Part shown: positions 44,739 to 56,945 of the stretch, piece by piece | How positions within the stretch are numbered: the first letter of the stretch is position 1 | Layout of the letters: each line of letters begins with the position of its first letter | Origin: Unio delphinus | Lineage: Eukaryota > Mollusca > Bivalvia > Unionida > Unionidae | Direction: 5' to 3' | Length of the DNA stretch: 64,000 nt | Assembly: GCA_029339505.1 (NCBI GenBank) | Contig: JAQISU010000022.1 | Coordinates: 18,566,501-18,630,500, forward strand | Position numbers and translations under genes: made by a program | Notes under the pieces: generated by a model | What the model was told of the DNA's origin: nothing | What the model saw: the letters and a program-made list of their open reading frames with translations, nothing else | Databases searched by the model: none

Positions 44739-46044
44739 GCGTCAAATTCTAACAGTCCCCATTTGTAACAGTTTAAACATCATCTGATAATTGGAAAATA
44801 AAATACGAATAAATTATGACACTCTTTTAATTCGTAATTTTTTTTTGGACATTTTTCGTTGTTTTACTAATCAAGTATTACAAAATGTCTGGCAAATTCG
44901 ATATAGCCATCCTTTACAAAGCAAATAAGTATTTATTTGCACAAATGTGTTCTATTTGGCTAAAAAAACAACATTTTTTAAAATATGTACGGCAAGTGAA
45001 TTTTATGACTGGATATGACATATATCACCTTCGGCATAACACGATATCCTCCACGCTGTCTCGTGTGATAAATTGTGCACCTATTGCATAAGCAGACACC
45101 TCATTTGGACAGTTTCGTATAATAAATTGTACACAGTAGTCAACCACGCTGGAACAAATGCAACCAATTGTTGCATTTATGCGTGAGTGTTGTTATTGAT
45201 AAATGATGAAACTGAGTGTCGCAGTTACACGTTTTCCACGCTTGGCTACACTCATGAGCTGATACATCATACTCAAGTATACATTCAGTATAAAGGGTAC
45301 ATCCAAAGAGGAGAGATAGCAGTACTTTTAATAGCCGCTTTTATGTATCTTTTGTGAAAGCACATTAAAACAAATAACTAAAAACACTTTTTTTTCTCTC
45401 CCCCTCGCGCTCCGTTATGTGCAGATATTAAGCAAGTGTATATAAGCAAGCGAAATATATTGAAACGATTAGTGAAATCTTGGTTGTAGAAGTGGAGCTT
45501 TTCGGTCATTTTCGAGATTTTTTGTTTCTTTTGCCTTTAAACGCGTCCTTAATGCACCCCTTTCCAGAGAATTAGATAGTTAACGTTTGGGTAACCATTT
45601 TCTCATGAGATACATAAATTTTATATTTGTTGTGAAAAACAATAATATTGGATCATGTTACTGGTGCCGGCATCGGCGCCACATCTGCCCCCAAGCCCAC
45701 CATGTTCAACACAAGGATATAAGTTTTGTCATACTCAGCTCATGATGATTAAATGTCAGAGATTTCAAGTTACTTTCAGATTTGCAATCGCAACCTTGAA
45801 ATACAAAAGTGGGTGTATCAGTGCTTACAGTCTCTGCATTCGGCCAATTACTATCTCTTGTTACAGGAAAGACAAATCAACAAAGGTGCGGATTTAATGA
45901 CCACGCCTCGATTTCGTTTAATAGGGCTCAAAGTTCGTTATTAGTGTTTTATCTGTATTATATGTTTATAAACACAACGATGAATGGATTCATTCATATT
46001 TGATACTGTTTCCTTTGCCACTTCTCTTATTTATTAATAGTTGA

Positions 46045-46046
<2 letters not shown>
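44739..46046. other. No gene confidently recognised
   Basis: Open frames at 44,885-45,091 and 45,655-45,944 show no family signature. A GC-richer patch at 45,655-45,710 ('HVTGAGIGATSAPKP' in one frame) is coding-like but too short to judge. Confidence 0.35.

Positions 46047-46093
<47 letters not shown>
46047..46093. repeat. (CT)n microsatellite
   Basis: About 46 bp of CT. Confidence 0.95.
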
Positions 46094-46096
<3 letters not shown>

Positions 46097-46420
46097 ATTG
46101 TGAAATAATCGTATCCGTATAGTATTTTTTAGACTGTGGATAAAGCCATACTAAATTCCATCCAAAAGTGTATGATGTAGCACTGAACTAAATGTGCTAA
46201 AATCTGTGTTTTTCACGAAATTTGAAGAAATGCAAACAAATCCTAGTCAGACTGTTTGGGTAATCTTTGTTCTCATCATGGTCTGATTCAGCTCGTACGT
46301 CGCTTTATTGAGTCTGTAACTGAAATAAAAAAGATCACTGTACCAGACTAGTTTACAACCAAAGTTGACGAAAAAAAAAATGACTAGACGGTAGCTACAT
46401 TAAATAGTATTCGAAAAAAA

Positions 46421-46547
46421 TCAAAGGCTATTAAACATATACAGAACTAGAATAGTTATCATACATATGAATCATAGCTGCGATATCAAAGGCTATTAAA
46501 CATATACAGAACTAGAATAGTTATCTTACATATGAATCATAGCTGCG
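46421..46547. repeat. Two-copy direct repeat, 65-bp unit
   Basis: 'TCAAAGGCTATTAAACATAT' through 'GAATCATAGCTGCG' occurs twice in tandem with one substitution. Confidence 0.95.
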
Positions 46548-46550
46548 TCT

Positions 46551-47031
46551 TCGCTGGCCAAGGTTCGGATATGATAACCCTACTATACATTGGCGGATTG
46601 AACAGATATATTGTTACTTTGTCCTAGCGACTTGATTGGATGTCATAAGTTGCCTCCCTAGTATGTAATGCCATCTAACAAATAGCTTGGTGCATGGTAC
46701 AAGATCAAAATATTCTGGAAGCAGTTGACCTACAACGGTTACTTTGTAAGTTTAATATCGAAAGTATGATTACGTACAGCGGGAAGCCATTACATGTCTA
46801 TTTAAGTGAATGGGTATATTATTCAAACATTGACCGGCAGTGGAGAATTGCTTATTTATCAGTCCCTTCAAGCTGAGTCTCGATCATGTAGGAACAGTGC
46901 TAAAGTTTGAACAACTTAATTTTGATTGGATACATAGCCGCATCTGATGAAATTCGCAGACCCGAATCACATAAATATCTACTCCATATACCAAGGCTAT
47001 CACATCGGAACCTTGGCTAGTGAAGATGTCA
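46551..47031. mobile_element. Candidate MITE with ~35-bp inverted ends
   Basis: The left end 'TCTTCGCTGGCCAAGGTTCG' and following 'GATATGATAACC' match, inverted, the right end 'TCTTCACTAGCCAAGGTTCC' and 'GATGTGATAGCC'. The ends are about 480 bp apart. No clean target duplication was identified. Confidence 0.5.
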
Positions 47032-47189
47032 TTGCCTTTGGGAAAGCATCTTCCTCTTCCTATTCTTCCATCGGAACCGTGTGCTTTAAAAGTTAACAAC
47101 GTCAGCAGGATAAGCAGAGTAACACCACCCCACCCCCGCCCGTGCATTTTGATGATACGGTTTGATTGGGTGTGTCCGCCATTAGGCAC
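46884..47189 (-). other. Open frame with signal-peptide-like start
   Basis: From an internal Met at about 47,147 the peptide has 'WGGVTLLILLTLLTFKAHG', a plausible secretion signal, then a basic stretch 'GRIGRGRCF'. The rest of the frame runs into the inverted end of the candidate MITE, so anything after about residue 41 of this start is repeat-derived. It could be a truncated first exon of a secreted protein or chance. Confidence 0.25.
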
Positions 47190-47454
47190 AAGCAGCTAGT
47201 TGTAGCCAGCAGTGATAATTGAGTGTTGGGTGAAGATCAATCTTCCGTTCCATCCAACACAGCAGCTACAAGAAATCCAAAGATGGTACCTCTCCCAAAC
47301 GAGAAATAACGAACTCTTACGAGAAATAACGGACTCTACTACTAGAAAGGTCAATATCAATAAAAGCTATCCCCCGGAAAAGATATGTGTGAAGAAGACA
47401 GTAGAGAAAATGTTTAATGTAAATATTGTAGCATGATATTGAAACGAGTTACTA

Positions 47455-47482
47455 ATACTAATGCTATTACTACTACTACTCA

Positions 47483-47528
<46 letters not shown>

Positions 47529-47655
47529 GTAATAATGGTAGTTGTAGCAGTAGCAGTAATAGCAGTGGTAGCAATAGTTTTGGTACTACTAATACCGATG
47601 CTACTATTGCTGTAACTACTACTACTACTACTATTAGTAACAGTATTAATACCCC
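47455..47655. repeat. Trinucleotide-rich tract (TAA/TAC/GTA)
   Basis: (TAA)n at about 47,478-47,527, then mixed TAG/GTA/TAC trinucleotides up to 47,655. The hydrophobic and Ser/Thr-rich frames through it are artefacts. Confidence 0.95.
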
Positions 47656-48889
47656 TCCTACTACTAGCATAACCACACACAATTCTGTAGTTTTCGTCAG
47701 TAAGTATAGTACCGAAATTCCCGAGTAAGCTTGTCACGAATTTAATGCATATATTTTCATGTTTCAAAGAAAATAATGTTTCCAAAAAAATATTGCTGTT
47801 CTACAAAATAGTTGTATTTGCCACAAATTAATTGGGACTAAAATAAATACAGTTAAATTTATAAACCTTGAACCAAATGTATACCATGTGTCACCTATGT
47901 CATCCTGGCCGCCAAAAGAGATGTTGTGAAAGACGACCAGGCCGAATCCAAATTAAAAAAGAAATGAAAACAAAATTGCCATTTTTTCAGAGTTATTTTG
48001 TTAGTGAATGTTAATCTGTTAAGTACACGTGTTCATCTCTGGGCGGTGATCATCCTAAGATTTTCAGGAGTCTAGCTGTTTTCTGTTTGAACTTTACGTA
48101 ATTTCTCTAGTCCACTAAATATTGTCTCATTTGCTGAGTCTTCGTGTGTCGGTTCCTCTCTGACAAATGTCTTTAACTAGGTTTTGACATCAACTCAAAC
48201 CTTCCCTTTCTTTTGCATTAATATCGTCGTTAGTGAATTATAGGAATCGGTGTCTGTACTTATTATTATACTAATATCAATATTTATTTTACAGGGCGTT
48301 AACTATTGTGCAAAGTTCATCATCACACTTTAGTCACAGTTTTTACAAGACACATTTTACAGTTTAATTAAGATATACAGGACAACTTCTTCTACTATTA
48401 GGTACTGGATATTGTTTTTCATTTTAAATTGTGTGGGGTGGGGTGGGCTGCGGTTTTATTTCCAGCTGTTATATTTCCTTTTCTTTAATCCCAAGATAAT
48501 TCATGTTTTAAATAATGAAAAGTATATAACGTGGTGCTATCTTGCTATAATTCAGTGTAACGTCTCCCTCTTAGTGAGAGGGGTAGTTAATTTGATTTAG
48601 CTACGTTATACAGGGAATCCCCCCACCCCCTCGACATTATGACATGGTGTGAGTGACAAGATCGATTATCAACAGAGAATTGGGCAAGATTATTGGGAAG
48701 AAATAATGCAATACGAGCCACCTTAGTCAAGAAAAATAACAAATTTGATCATACGAAATTACTAGTGGTAAATACGATTCAGCTGAAGTTATATTAACAG
48801 GATTCAATAGCAGTGTCAAATCTGGTTTTTTACTTCATCATCATAACGAGTGGTGAAAAGAGCTCAATGTCCACGACTGATTGTATCAC
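47656..48889. other. No gene recognised
   Basis: AT-rich. Short frames only. Confidence 0.45.
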
Positions 48890-49138
48890 CTTCCTCTCGA
48901 CCGTGTTCCAATGTTTCCTATTTCCTCGAGTCTGTATATTCCGGCTTCTTCATCCTTCTCAGACTTCACTCGTCACTTGTCTTTTTTCCGGACTTCATTC
49001 GTCCCGTCTTTTTTTTTCCCGGACTTACGTCTTCGGACTGTCGAGTCTCACTCTCTCCCGGAAAACTGTTTCCTTAACGCTTTTAACTTTAGAACTTGTT
49101 CATCCAGCACTAAACCCTGTCTTTTTCACAAGACAGAC

Positions 49139-49208
<70 letters not shown>
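48890..49208. repeat. Pyrimidine-rich stretch ending in (CT)n
   Basis: The plus strand is strongly C+T-biased, with repeated 'CCGGACTT' and 'CTTCATTCGTC' words, and ends in a pure CT run at 49,141-49,208. Apparent long frames here are compositional. Confidence 0.85.
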
Positions 49209-49211
<3 letters not shown>

Positions 49212-49415
49212 TAACGAAGAAAGCAATAGTCTTTTTTCCTATGTTTCCTCGGAACCAAACTTCTCTCTATTAGAAACTATCAGATTAAAGAAATTTGATC
49301 AAGGTTGTCACTTTGAATTCACATTAATTACAAGGTGTGCGCCTTAGTTTCACTCTGGCCAAATATAAGCATTGATTTCTATTTTTTTAAAAAAAAAAAC
49401 AAATTAAAATTCGCG

Positions 49416-49576
49416 CCACAACAAACTCTTACCTTCCATTTTGTTTAAAATACTTTCCCGCTTACAAAAACGCTAGGCTTGCTTGATTTAGAAATGTAGA
49501 AAATGCAACTGGTTGTTATCATCCACGCACCAGTACCCAACTTACAGTGCATGTAAGTTTTAGGTTCGATCAGAAG

Positions 49577-49641
<65 letters not shown>

Positions 49642-50642
49642 ACCATGCTAAGATATCCGGTCAATTTCATGGAGTCGGAACACTGGCCCTTTGAAGATTT
49701 ATCAATGACATGAGAGAAATGAAAAATAAAGGTCGAAATGACCCTTCATAAAGACTCACCCGGTCTAATTGGGATACAATCATAATACTCAATGCATTCG
49801 ACTTTAAGGTTCAATGCTTTTTCAAAATTTGACACTTCACAGCAAGATACATTTCAGTTTTGTGACCACTGGCCACTGACCCAGAAAATTTAAATTGTTG
49901 GTCTCTAGTATAATTGCGGTATACTTTGGCATGTATCGTACCGTATGTTCAGAAATGTCGCGGTACTCTGCGGTACAAAACTTTTCGTGGTTCTTTGCTC
50001 GTCCAGGCAAACACCGTATCATGGCCAACACATGTGGAGAAATCAAAACAGCGGATGTATTACAAAAATATATTAACAATAATGAAATAATATGGAATCA
50101 CATGTTTACAGTTGTATCGCCACTGGCATTTTCACTGCGTTCACCACTGCTGTGCCAATTAAGAAAGTAATAAGTATTGATCTACAGTGTCACCATGTCG
50201 TACTTTCATTTTAAGCCATTGTGTGTGAATTGGTGTGGTTGGGGTGGTGATGGACGGCGAGAGATTCGAATTCATGTATTTGTACTTTAATCTTTAGTTT
50301 GCTCTTTCAATATAATAAACGTATTCTCTAGTCGCTGAACATACTTGTATATTAGAACGCATTGATGGAACAGATACCGCGGTCGAGTGGGTGGAATCAG
50401 TTTGACAATGCGAGAGATTCCTATTATCTATTTTTAGAAGAGTGCTTGGTCTGAATCTTTGCTGGCAAGAACGTTGAATACAACACCTGTTTAGTTTCAT
50501 AAAAACATATACTTCCTATATGACATACCCGAAAGAGAAAAGATCTTCAAATGTATTCAGAAACCTTAGAGATACATTTTTAGTAGCATTTTCTTAGTTT
50601 TAGTATATTTTGATAATACACTGGTATATTTGCATATATCTT
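49416..50642 (+). repeat. Array unit 0, with two internal deletions
   Basis: Relative to units 1 and 2 it lacks about 125 bp after 'GCTTGCTTGATTTA' and about 1.8 kb after 'GTAAGTTTTAGGTT', including the whole foldback element. The remaining sequence is closely similar. Confidence 0.9.
49579..49638. repeat. (CT)n microsatellite in array unit 0
   Basis: Occupies the same place as the runs at 52,767-52,804 and 55,847-55,938; length varies between units. Confidence 0.95.
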
Positions 50643-50918
50643 TGCCACAACAAACTCTTACCTTCCATTTTAAAATACTTTCCCGCCTACACAAACGCTA
50701 ATCTTGCTTGATTTAGCGTTCGGTGTACACCTTGCACTTTTCCGTCAAATTAAGTGTGACTGTGCAACATTCTGCACTTTGTAAATCGTAGGTGCATGGT
50801 TGGTGTAATTATGTAAGCATAATGGCGTCAGTTATTTATCAATGTAGAAAATGCAAATGGTTTTTTTACCCCACGCACCAGTACCCAACTTACAGTGCAT
50901 GTAAGTTTTAGGTTCTAG

Positions 50919-51733
50919 GTGCTTTGACCACAGATGCTTTGACCATAGGTGGTTTGACCATAGGTGGTTTGTCCACAGCGGGGGTTTGACTACTGAGGTT
51001 TTGTCCATAGGTGGTTTGTCCACATGTGGTTTTTATAATAATAATAAACTGTTTTTTAGAGTTTAAAATTATGGTTCAATTAATGAAATTTTATGTGACA
51101 AGTTTCCTTTGAGTTGCCAATAAGTGAATGCTAATTAGTAATTAACATGTAATAAATAAAAGTCAATAACAGCTTGTTTTCGGTCCATATAAAAGGCTGG
51201 TGCCAGGCCTACTCGATTTATTATTAAACAGAAAATGAACACAAATTAGGCAACAAGTCCAACGTTTCACAAATTAAGGCTGTAGATCTACTAGAAAATT
51301 ACACTCAGTCCTACAAAATACATATCGCATATAAATGATAAAATCAAATCAAAACATTAATGTCATGCAAATATTATAGTTAATGGAATAACAGTTTTAT
51401 GGTTAACTAAATGATAGATGTGCAATAGCACACACATATAATCCCTTGATGACGTTAGGATATACATTACGCAACTTATAATCCTTCAACTATACAAATT
51501 TTAATAAATTAAATGCCGCAACTTATAATCCCTGAAGATATGCTTTACGCAACTTTTAATCCCTCACTTTAATCCCCAAATATACTTACATCTAATGCTC
51601 CAACAACTAATCATAGTCTTTTCATATTATGGTCAAACCCCCTGTGGTCAAACCACCTATGGTCAAACCCCCGCTGTGGACAAACCACCTATGGTCAAAC
51701 CACCTATGGTCAAAGCACTTGTGGTCAAACCTC
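50919..51733. mobile_element. Foldback-type element, copy in unit 1
   Basis: The left arm (50,919-51,031) is made of ~15-bp sub-repeats 'GGTGGTTTGACCATA' / 'GGTGCTTTGACCACA' / 'GGTGGTTTGTCCACA'. The right arm (51,630-51,733) is their inverted counterpart ('TATGGTCAAACCACC'). The non-coding interior is about 600 bp. Arms of short tandem sub-repeats are characteristic of foldback elements. Confidence 0.8.
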
Positions 51734-51849
51734 CGGGTACCAAGTTTTAACCTTCAATATGAAAAAATAGCCTCATTTTGTTACGTAAATCGAACTATTG
51801 TCTTAAAAAATTAAGTCCCAAGGCGCCAGTGTTATTAAAAGAATGAGTG

Positions 51850-52018
51850 AGTGAATGAAATGTATTTTTTAACGTAGCTTGAAACAAAAACAATCGGTGG
51901 CCTAGTGGTAAAATGGTTACGGGTCAAAACGGACCGGTACCAGAAGGGCCAACGACCAAAACGGACTAGTGCTTAAAAGGCCCATTTCGAAAAGGCCCAT
52001 CCCCAAAAGGCCCATTTT
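51850..52018. repeat. SINE-like scrap plus 'AAAAGGCCCAT' sub-repeats, unit 1
   Basis: 51,850-51,920 contains 'TTTTTAACGTAGCTT', the inverted SINE-A tail, and 'CGGTGGCCTAGTGGT', its A-box. It is followed by ~15-bp phrases 'GGTCAAAACGGACC', 'GACCAAAACGGAC', 'AAAAGGCCCATTTCG' repeated to 52,018. Only one arm is present. Confidence 0.6.
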
Positions 52019-52490
52019 CGTATTAATTACCAACTACTAGTATCGTGTCTAATAAAAGTAACTAATACGTAAATATCAAATCCTTGTTTTACTGGTGAAT
52101 GTCTATTAATAATGTGCAGTAGAGAATCATTGTGCAGTATGTCACACTCGTCCGTCAAGTGATCATGAAATTAAATGATGTGACACGCTACTACATGTTC
52201 TATGTAAAATGAAAACGTAAGGCAATTAATATTTGTGTTTTGAATCATTGTATGTAAAGCGAATCAAAAATATCCTTGTCATAACATATCAAGACTGAAT
52301 ACGAGTTAGTGTCACCCACGTGTGGGTTGTGCATGCCAACTTTGTCTTGGTAATGCCTTAATTAAGTAATGACGATTTAATTTATGATGGATGAATATTT
52401 TCATTTGCGAAGAATATTGACTCTTTCTGTTTCACATACGTTTAATATCCTTAATACATGTGTATGTGTATGTGTATTTACTTCCACTTA

Positions 52491-52579
52491 CACTTGACTC
52501 CAAAACAGGCGGTTCTACTGGCTTGTATTGGTTTTCATCGGATACACCTATGGTCACTGGAACCTGTTGTAAACGATTA
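52491..52579 (+). other. 89-bp segment present only in unit 1
   Basis: Exactly missing from unit 2 at 55,660/55,661. It begins with an acceptor-like 'CTCCAAAACAG' and is open in two frames. It looks either like an insertion in unit 1 or a deletion in unit 2. Confidence 0.8.
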
Positions 52580-52593
52580 AGGTATATTTATTA

Positions 52594-52741
52594 AATGCAA
52601 ATTTGGCCGCTATAAAAGCTCATCATGAACGAAATAGTGTTACGACTTGTCAACAGCAGTTCTGGATAACCGCCGTGAATTTTGTTTCGTCAGTCAGAAT
52701 CTCTGAGATACGTTATATAACTTTCCGCTTTGAAGAATGAC
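52594..52741 (+). other. Coding-like stretch shared by units 1 and 2
   Basis: A frame ('LLNANLAAIKAHHERNSVTT') runs to a stop about 35 bp before the (CT)n tract, and its counterpart is at 55,672-55,821. It is more GC-rich than most of the unit. It could be an exon carried in the repeat; no family recognised. Confidence 0.25.
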
Positions 52742-52761
52742 TATTTCACATCGATCAGAGG

Positions 52762-52766
<5 letters not shown>

Positions 52767-52804
<38 letters not shown>
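52767..52804. repeat. (CT)n microsatellite in array unit 1
   Basis: Shortest of the three homologous CT runs. Confidence 0.95.
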
Positions 52805-52808
<4 letters not shown>

Positions 52809-54100
52809 ACCATGCTAAGATATCCGGTCAATTTCATGGAGTCGGAACACTGGCCCTTTGAAGATTTATCAATGACATGAGAGAAATGAAAAATAAAGGT
52901 CGAAATGACCCTTCATAAAGACTCACCCGGTCTAATTGGGATACAATCATAATACTCAATGCATTCGACTTTAAGGTTCAATGCTTTTTCAAAATTTGAC
53001 ACTTCACAGCAAGATACATTTCAGTTTTGTGACCACTGGCCACTGACCCAGAAAATTTAAATTGTTGGTCTCTAGTATAATTGCGGTATACTTTGGTATG
53101 TATCGTACCGTATGTTCAGAAATGTCGCGGTACTCTGCGGTACAAAACTTTTCGTGGTTCTTTGCTCGTCCAGGCAAACACCGTATCATGGCCAACACAT
53201 GTGGAGAAATCAAAACAGCGGATGTATTACAAAAATATATTAACAATAATGAAATAATATGGAATCACATGTTTACAGTTGTATCGCCACTGGCATTTTC
53301 ACTGCGTTCACCACTGCTGTGCCAATTAAAAAAGTAATAAGTATTTATCTACAGTGTCACCATGTCGTACTTTCATTTTTAGCCATTGTGTGTGAATTGG
53401 TGTGGTTGGGGTGGTGATGGACGGCGAGAGATTCGAATTCATGTATTTGTACTTTAATCTTTATTTTGCTCTTTCAATATAATAAACGTATTCTCTAGTT
53501 GCTGAACATACTTGTATATTAGAACGCATTGATGGAACAGATACCGCGGTCGAGTGGGTGGAATCAGTTTGACAATGCGAGAGATTCCTATTATCTATTT
53601 TTAGAAGAGTGCTTAGTCTGAATCTTTGCTGGCAAGAACGTTGAATACAACACCTGTTTAGTTTCATAAAAACATATACTTCCTATATGACATACCCGAA
53701 AGAGAAAAGATCTTCAAACGTATTCAGAAACCTTAGAGATACATTTTTAGTAGCATTTTCTTAGTTTTAGTATATTTTGATAATACACTGGTATATTTGC
53801 ATATATCTTTGCCACAACAAACTCTTACCTTCCATTTTGTTTAAAATACTTTCCCGCCTACACAAACGCTAGGCTTGCTTGATTTAGCGTTCGGTGTACA
53901 CCTTGCACTTTTCCGTCAAATTAAGTGTGACTGTGCAACATTCTGCACTTTGTAAATCGTAGGTGCATGGTTGGTGTAATTATGTAAGCATAATGGCGTC
54001 AGTTATTTATCAATGTAGAAAATACAAATGGTTTTTTTACCCCACGCACCAGTACCCAACTTACAGTGCATGTAAGTTTTAGGTTCTAGGTGCTTTGACC

Positions 54101-54903
54101 ACAGGTGCTTTGACCATAGGTAGTTTGACCATAGGTGGTTTGTCCACAGCGGGGGTTTGACTACCGGGGTTTTGTCCATAGGTGGTTTGTCCACTGGTGG
54201 TTTTTATAATAATAATAAACTGTTTTTTAGAGTTTAAAATTATGGTTCAATTAATGAAATTTTATGTGACAAGTTTCCTTTGAGTTGCCAATAAGTGAAT
54301 GCTAATTAGTAATTAACATGTATAAATAAAAGTCAATAACAGCGTGTTTTTCGGTCCATATAAAAGGCTGGTGCCAGGCTTACTCGATTTATTATTAAAT
54401 AGAAAATGAACACAAATTAGGCAACAAGTCCAACATTTCACAAATTAAGGCTGTAGATCTACTAGAAAATTACACTCAGTCCTACAAAATACATATCGCA
54501 TATAAATGATAAAATCAAATCAAAACATGAATGTCATGCAAATATTATAGTTAATGGAATAACAGTTTTATGGGTAACTAAATGACAGATGTGCAATAGC
54601 ACGCACATATAATCCCTTGATGACGTTAGGATATACATTACGCAACTTATAATCCTTCAACTATACAAATTTTAATGACTTAAATGCCGCAACTTATAAT
54701 CCCTGAAGATATGCTTTACGCAACTTTTAATCCCTCACTTTAATCCCCAAATATACTTACATCTAATGCTCCAACAACTAATCATAGTCTTTTCATATTA
54801 TGGTCAAACCCCCTGTGGTCAAACCACCTATGGTCAAACCCCCGTTTGGACAAACCACCTATGGTCAAACCACCTATGGTCATAGCACCTGTGGTCAATC
54901 CTC
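54101..54903. mobile_element. Foldback-type element, copy in unit 2
   Basis: Same arms and interior as 50,919-51,733, with small changes, for example in the 'CCCCCG' spacer of the right arm. Confidence 0.8.
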
Positions 54904-55019
54904 CGCGTACCAAGTTTTAACCTTCAATATGAAAAAATAGCCTCATTTTGTTACGTAAATCGAACTATTGTCTTAAAAAATTAAGTCCCAAGGCGCCAGT
55001 GTTATTAAAAGAATGAGTG

Positions 55020-55188
55020 AGTGAATTAAATGTATTTTTTAACGTAGCTTGAAACAAAAACAATCGGTGGCCTAGTGGTTAAAGGGTTATGGGTCAAAAC
55101 GGACCGGTACCAGAAGGGCCAACGACCAAAACGGACTAGTGCTTAAAAGGCCCATTTCGAAAAGGCCCGACCCCAAAAGGGCCATTTT
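55020..55188. repeat. SINE-like scrap plus 'AAAAGGCCCAT' sub-repeats, unit 2
   Basis: Counterpart of 51,850-52,018. Confidence 0.6.
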
Positions 55189-55842
55189 CGTATTAATTAC
55201 CAACTACTAGTATCGTGTCTAATAAAAGTAACTAACACGTAAATATCAAATCCTTATTTTACTGGTGAATGTCTATTAATACTGTGCAGTAGAGAATCAT
55301 TGTGCAGTATGTCACAATCGTCCGTCAAGTGATCATGAAATCAAATGACGTGATACGCTACTACATGTTCTATGTAAAATGAAAACGTAAGGCAATTAAT
55401 ATTTGTGTTTTGAATCATTGTATGTAAAGCGAATCAATAATATCCTTGTCATAACATATCAAGACTGAATACGAGTTAGTGTCACCCACGTGTGGGTTGT
55501 GCATGCCAACTTTGTCTTGGTAATGCCTTAATTAAGTAATGACGATTTAATTTATGATGGATGAATATTTTCATTTGCGAAGAATATTGACTCTTTCTGT
55601 TTCACATACGTTTAATATCCTTAATACATGTGTATGTGGATGTGTATTTACTTCCACTTAAGGTATATTTATTAAATGCAAATTTGGCCGCTATAAAAGC
55701 TCATCATGAACGAAATAGTGTTACGACTTGTCAACAGCAGTTCTGGATAACCGCCGTGAATTTTGTTTCGTCAGTCAGAATCTCTGAGATACGTTATATA
55801 ACTTTCCGCTTTGAAGAATGACTATTTCACATCGATCAGAAG

Positions 55843-55846
<4 letters not shown>

Positions 55847-55938
<92 letters not shown>
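55847..55938. repeat. (CT)n microsatellite in array unit 2
   Basis: Longest of the three homologous CT runs. Confidence 0.95.
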
Positions 55939-55941
<3 letters not shown>

Positions 55942-56945
55942 ACCATGCTAAGATATCCGGTCAATTTCATGGAGTCGGAATACTGGCCCTTTGAAGATTT
56001 ATCAATGACATGAGAGAAATGAAAAATAAAGGTCGAAATGACCCTTCATAAAGACTCACCCGGTCTAATTGGGATACAATCATAATACTCAATGCATTCG
56101 ACTTTAAGGTTCAATGCTTTTTCAAAATTTGACACTTCACAGCAAGATACATTTCAGTTTTGTGACCACTGGCCACTGACCCAGAAAATTTAAATTGTTG
56201 GTCTCTAGTATAATTGCGGTATACTTTGGTATGTATCGTACCGTATGTTCAGAAATATCGCGGTACTCTGCGGTACAAAACTTTTCGTGGTTCTTTGCTC
56301 GTCCAGGCAAACACCGCATCATGGCCAACACATGTGGAGAAATCAAAACAGCGGATGTATTACAAAAATATATTAACAATAATGAAATAATATGGAATCA
56401 CATGTTTACAGTTGTATCGCCACTGGCAGTTTCACTGCGTTCACCACTGCTGTGCCAATTAAAAAAGTAATAAGTATTTATCTACAGTGTCACCACGTCG
56501 TACTTTCATTTTTAGCCATTGTGTGTGAATTGGTGTGGTTGGGGTGGTGATGGACGGCGAGAGATTCGAATTCACGTATTTGTACTTTAATCTTTATTTT
56601 GCTCTTTCAATATAATAAACGTATTCTCTAGTTGCTGAACATACTTGTATATTAGAACGCATTGATGGAACAGATACCGCGGTCGAGTGGGTGGAATCAG
56701 TTTGACAATGCGAGAGATTCCTATTATCTATTTTTAGAAGAGTGCTTAGTCTGAATCTTTGCTGGCAAGAACGTTGAATACAACACCTGTTTAGTTTCAT
56801 AAAAACATATACTTCCTATATGACATACCAGAAAGAGAAAAGATCTTCAAACGTATTCAGAAACCTTAGAGATACATTTTTAGTAGCATTTTCTTAGTTT
56901 TAGTATATTTTGATAATACACTGGTATATTTGCATATATCTTTGC

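Larger units (their letters stand above)
50643..53811 (+). repeat. Array unit 1, full length
   Basis: Carries the foldback element, the 'AAAAGGCCCAT' sub-repeats, the 89-bp extra segment and the (CT)n tract. Confidence 0.9.
49416..56945 (+). repeat. Macro-tandem array of a ~3.1-kb unit
   Basis: Three head-to-tail copies: unit 0 (49,416-50,642), internally deleted; unit 1 (50,643-53,811); unit 2 (53,812-56,945). Matching landmarks are 3,167 and 3,133 bp apart. The array begins at 'GCCACAACAAACTC' and its last copy stops at 'ATATCTTTGC', the same phase point, so it starts and ends on unit boundaries. Copies differ by few substitutions, an 89-bp indel and (CT)n length. No convincing gene: the small frames shared by the copies are conserved only because the DNA is. 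Confidence 0.95.
53812..56945 (+). repeat. Array unit 2, full length
   Basis: Closely similar to unit 1 but lacking the 89-bp segment, with a longer (CT)n tract (55,847-55,938). It ends cleanly at the unit phase point. Confidence 0.9.

Noticed and set aside
47433..47785. Hydrophobic and Ser/Thr-rich frames on both strands
   Set aside because: Pure consequence of the trinucleotide tract at 47,455-47,655.
49895..50170. 91-codon frame conserved in all three array units (also 53,062 and 56,195), with antisense frames
   Set aside because: Conservation equals that of the surrounding non-coding unit, and both strands are open. There is no domain and no codon-position bias that I can see.
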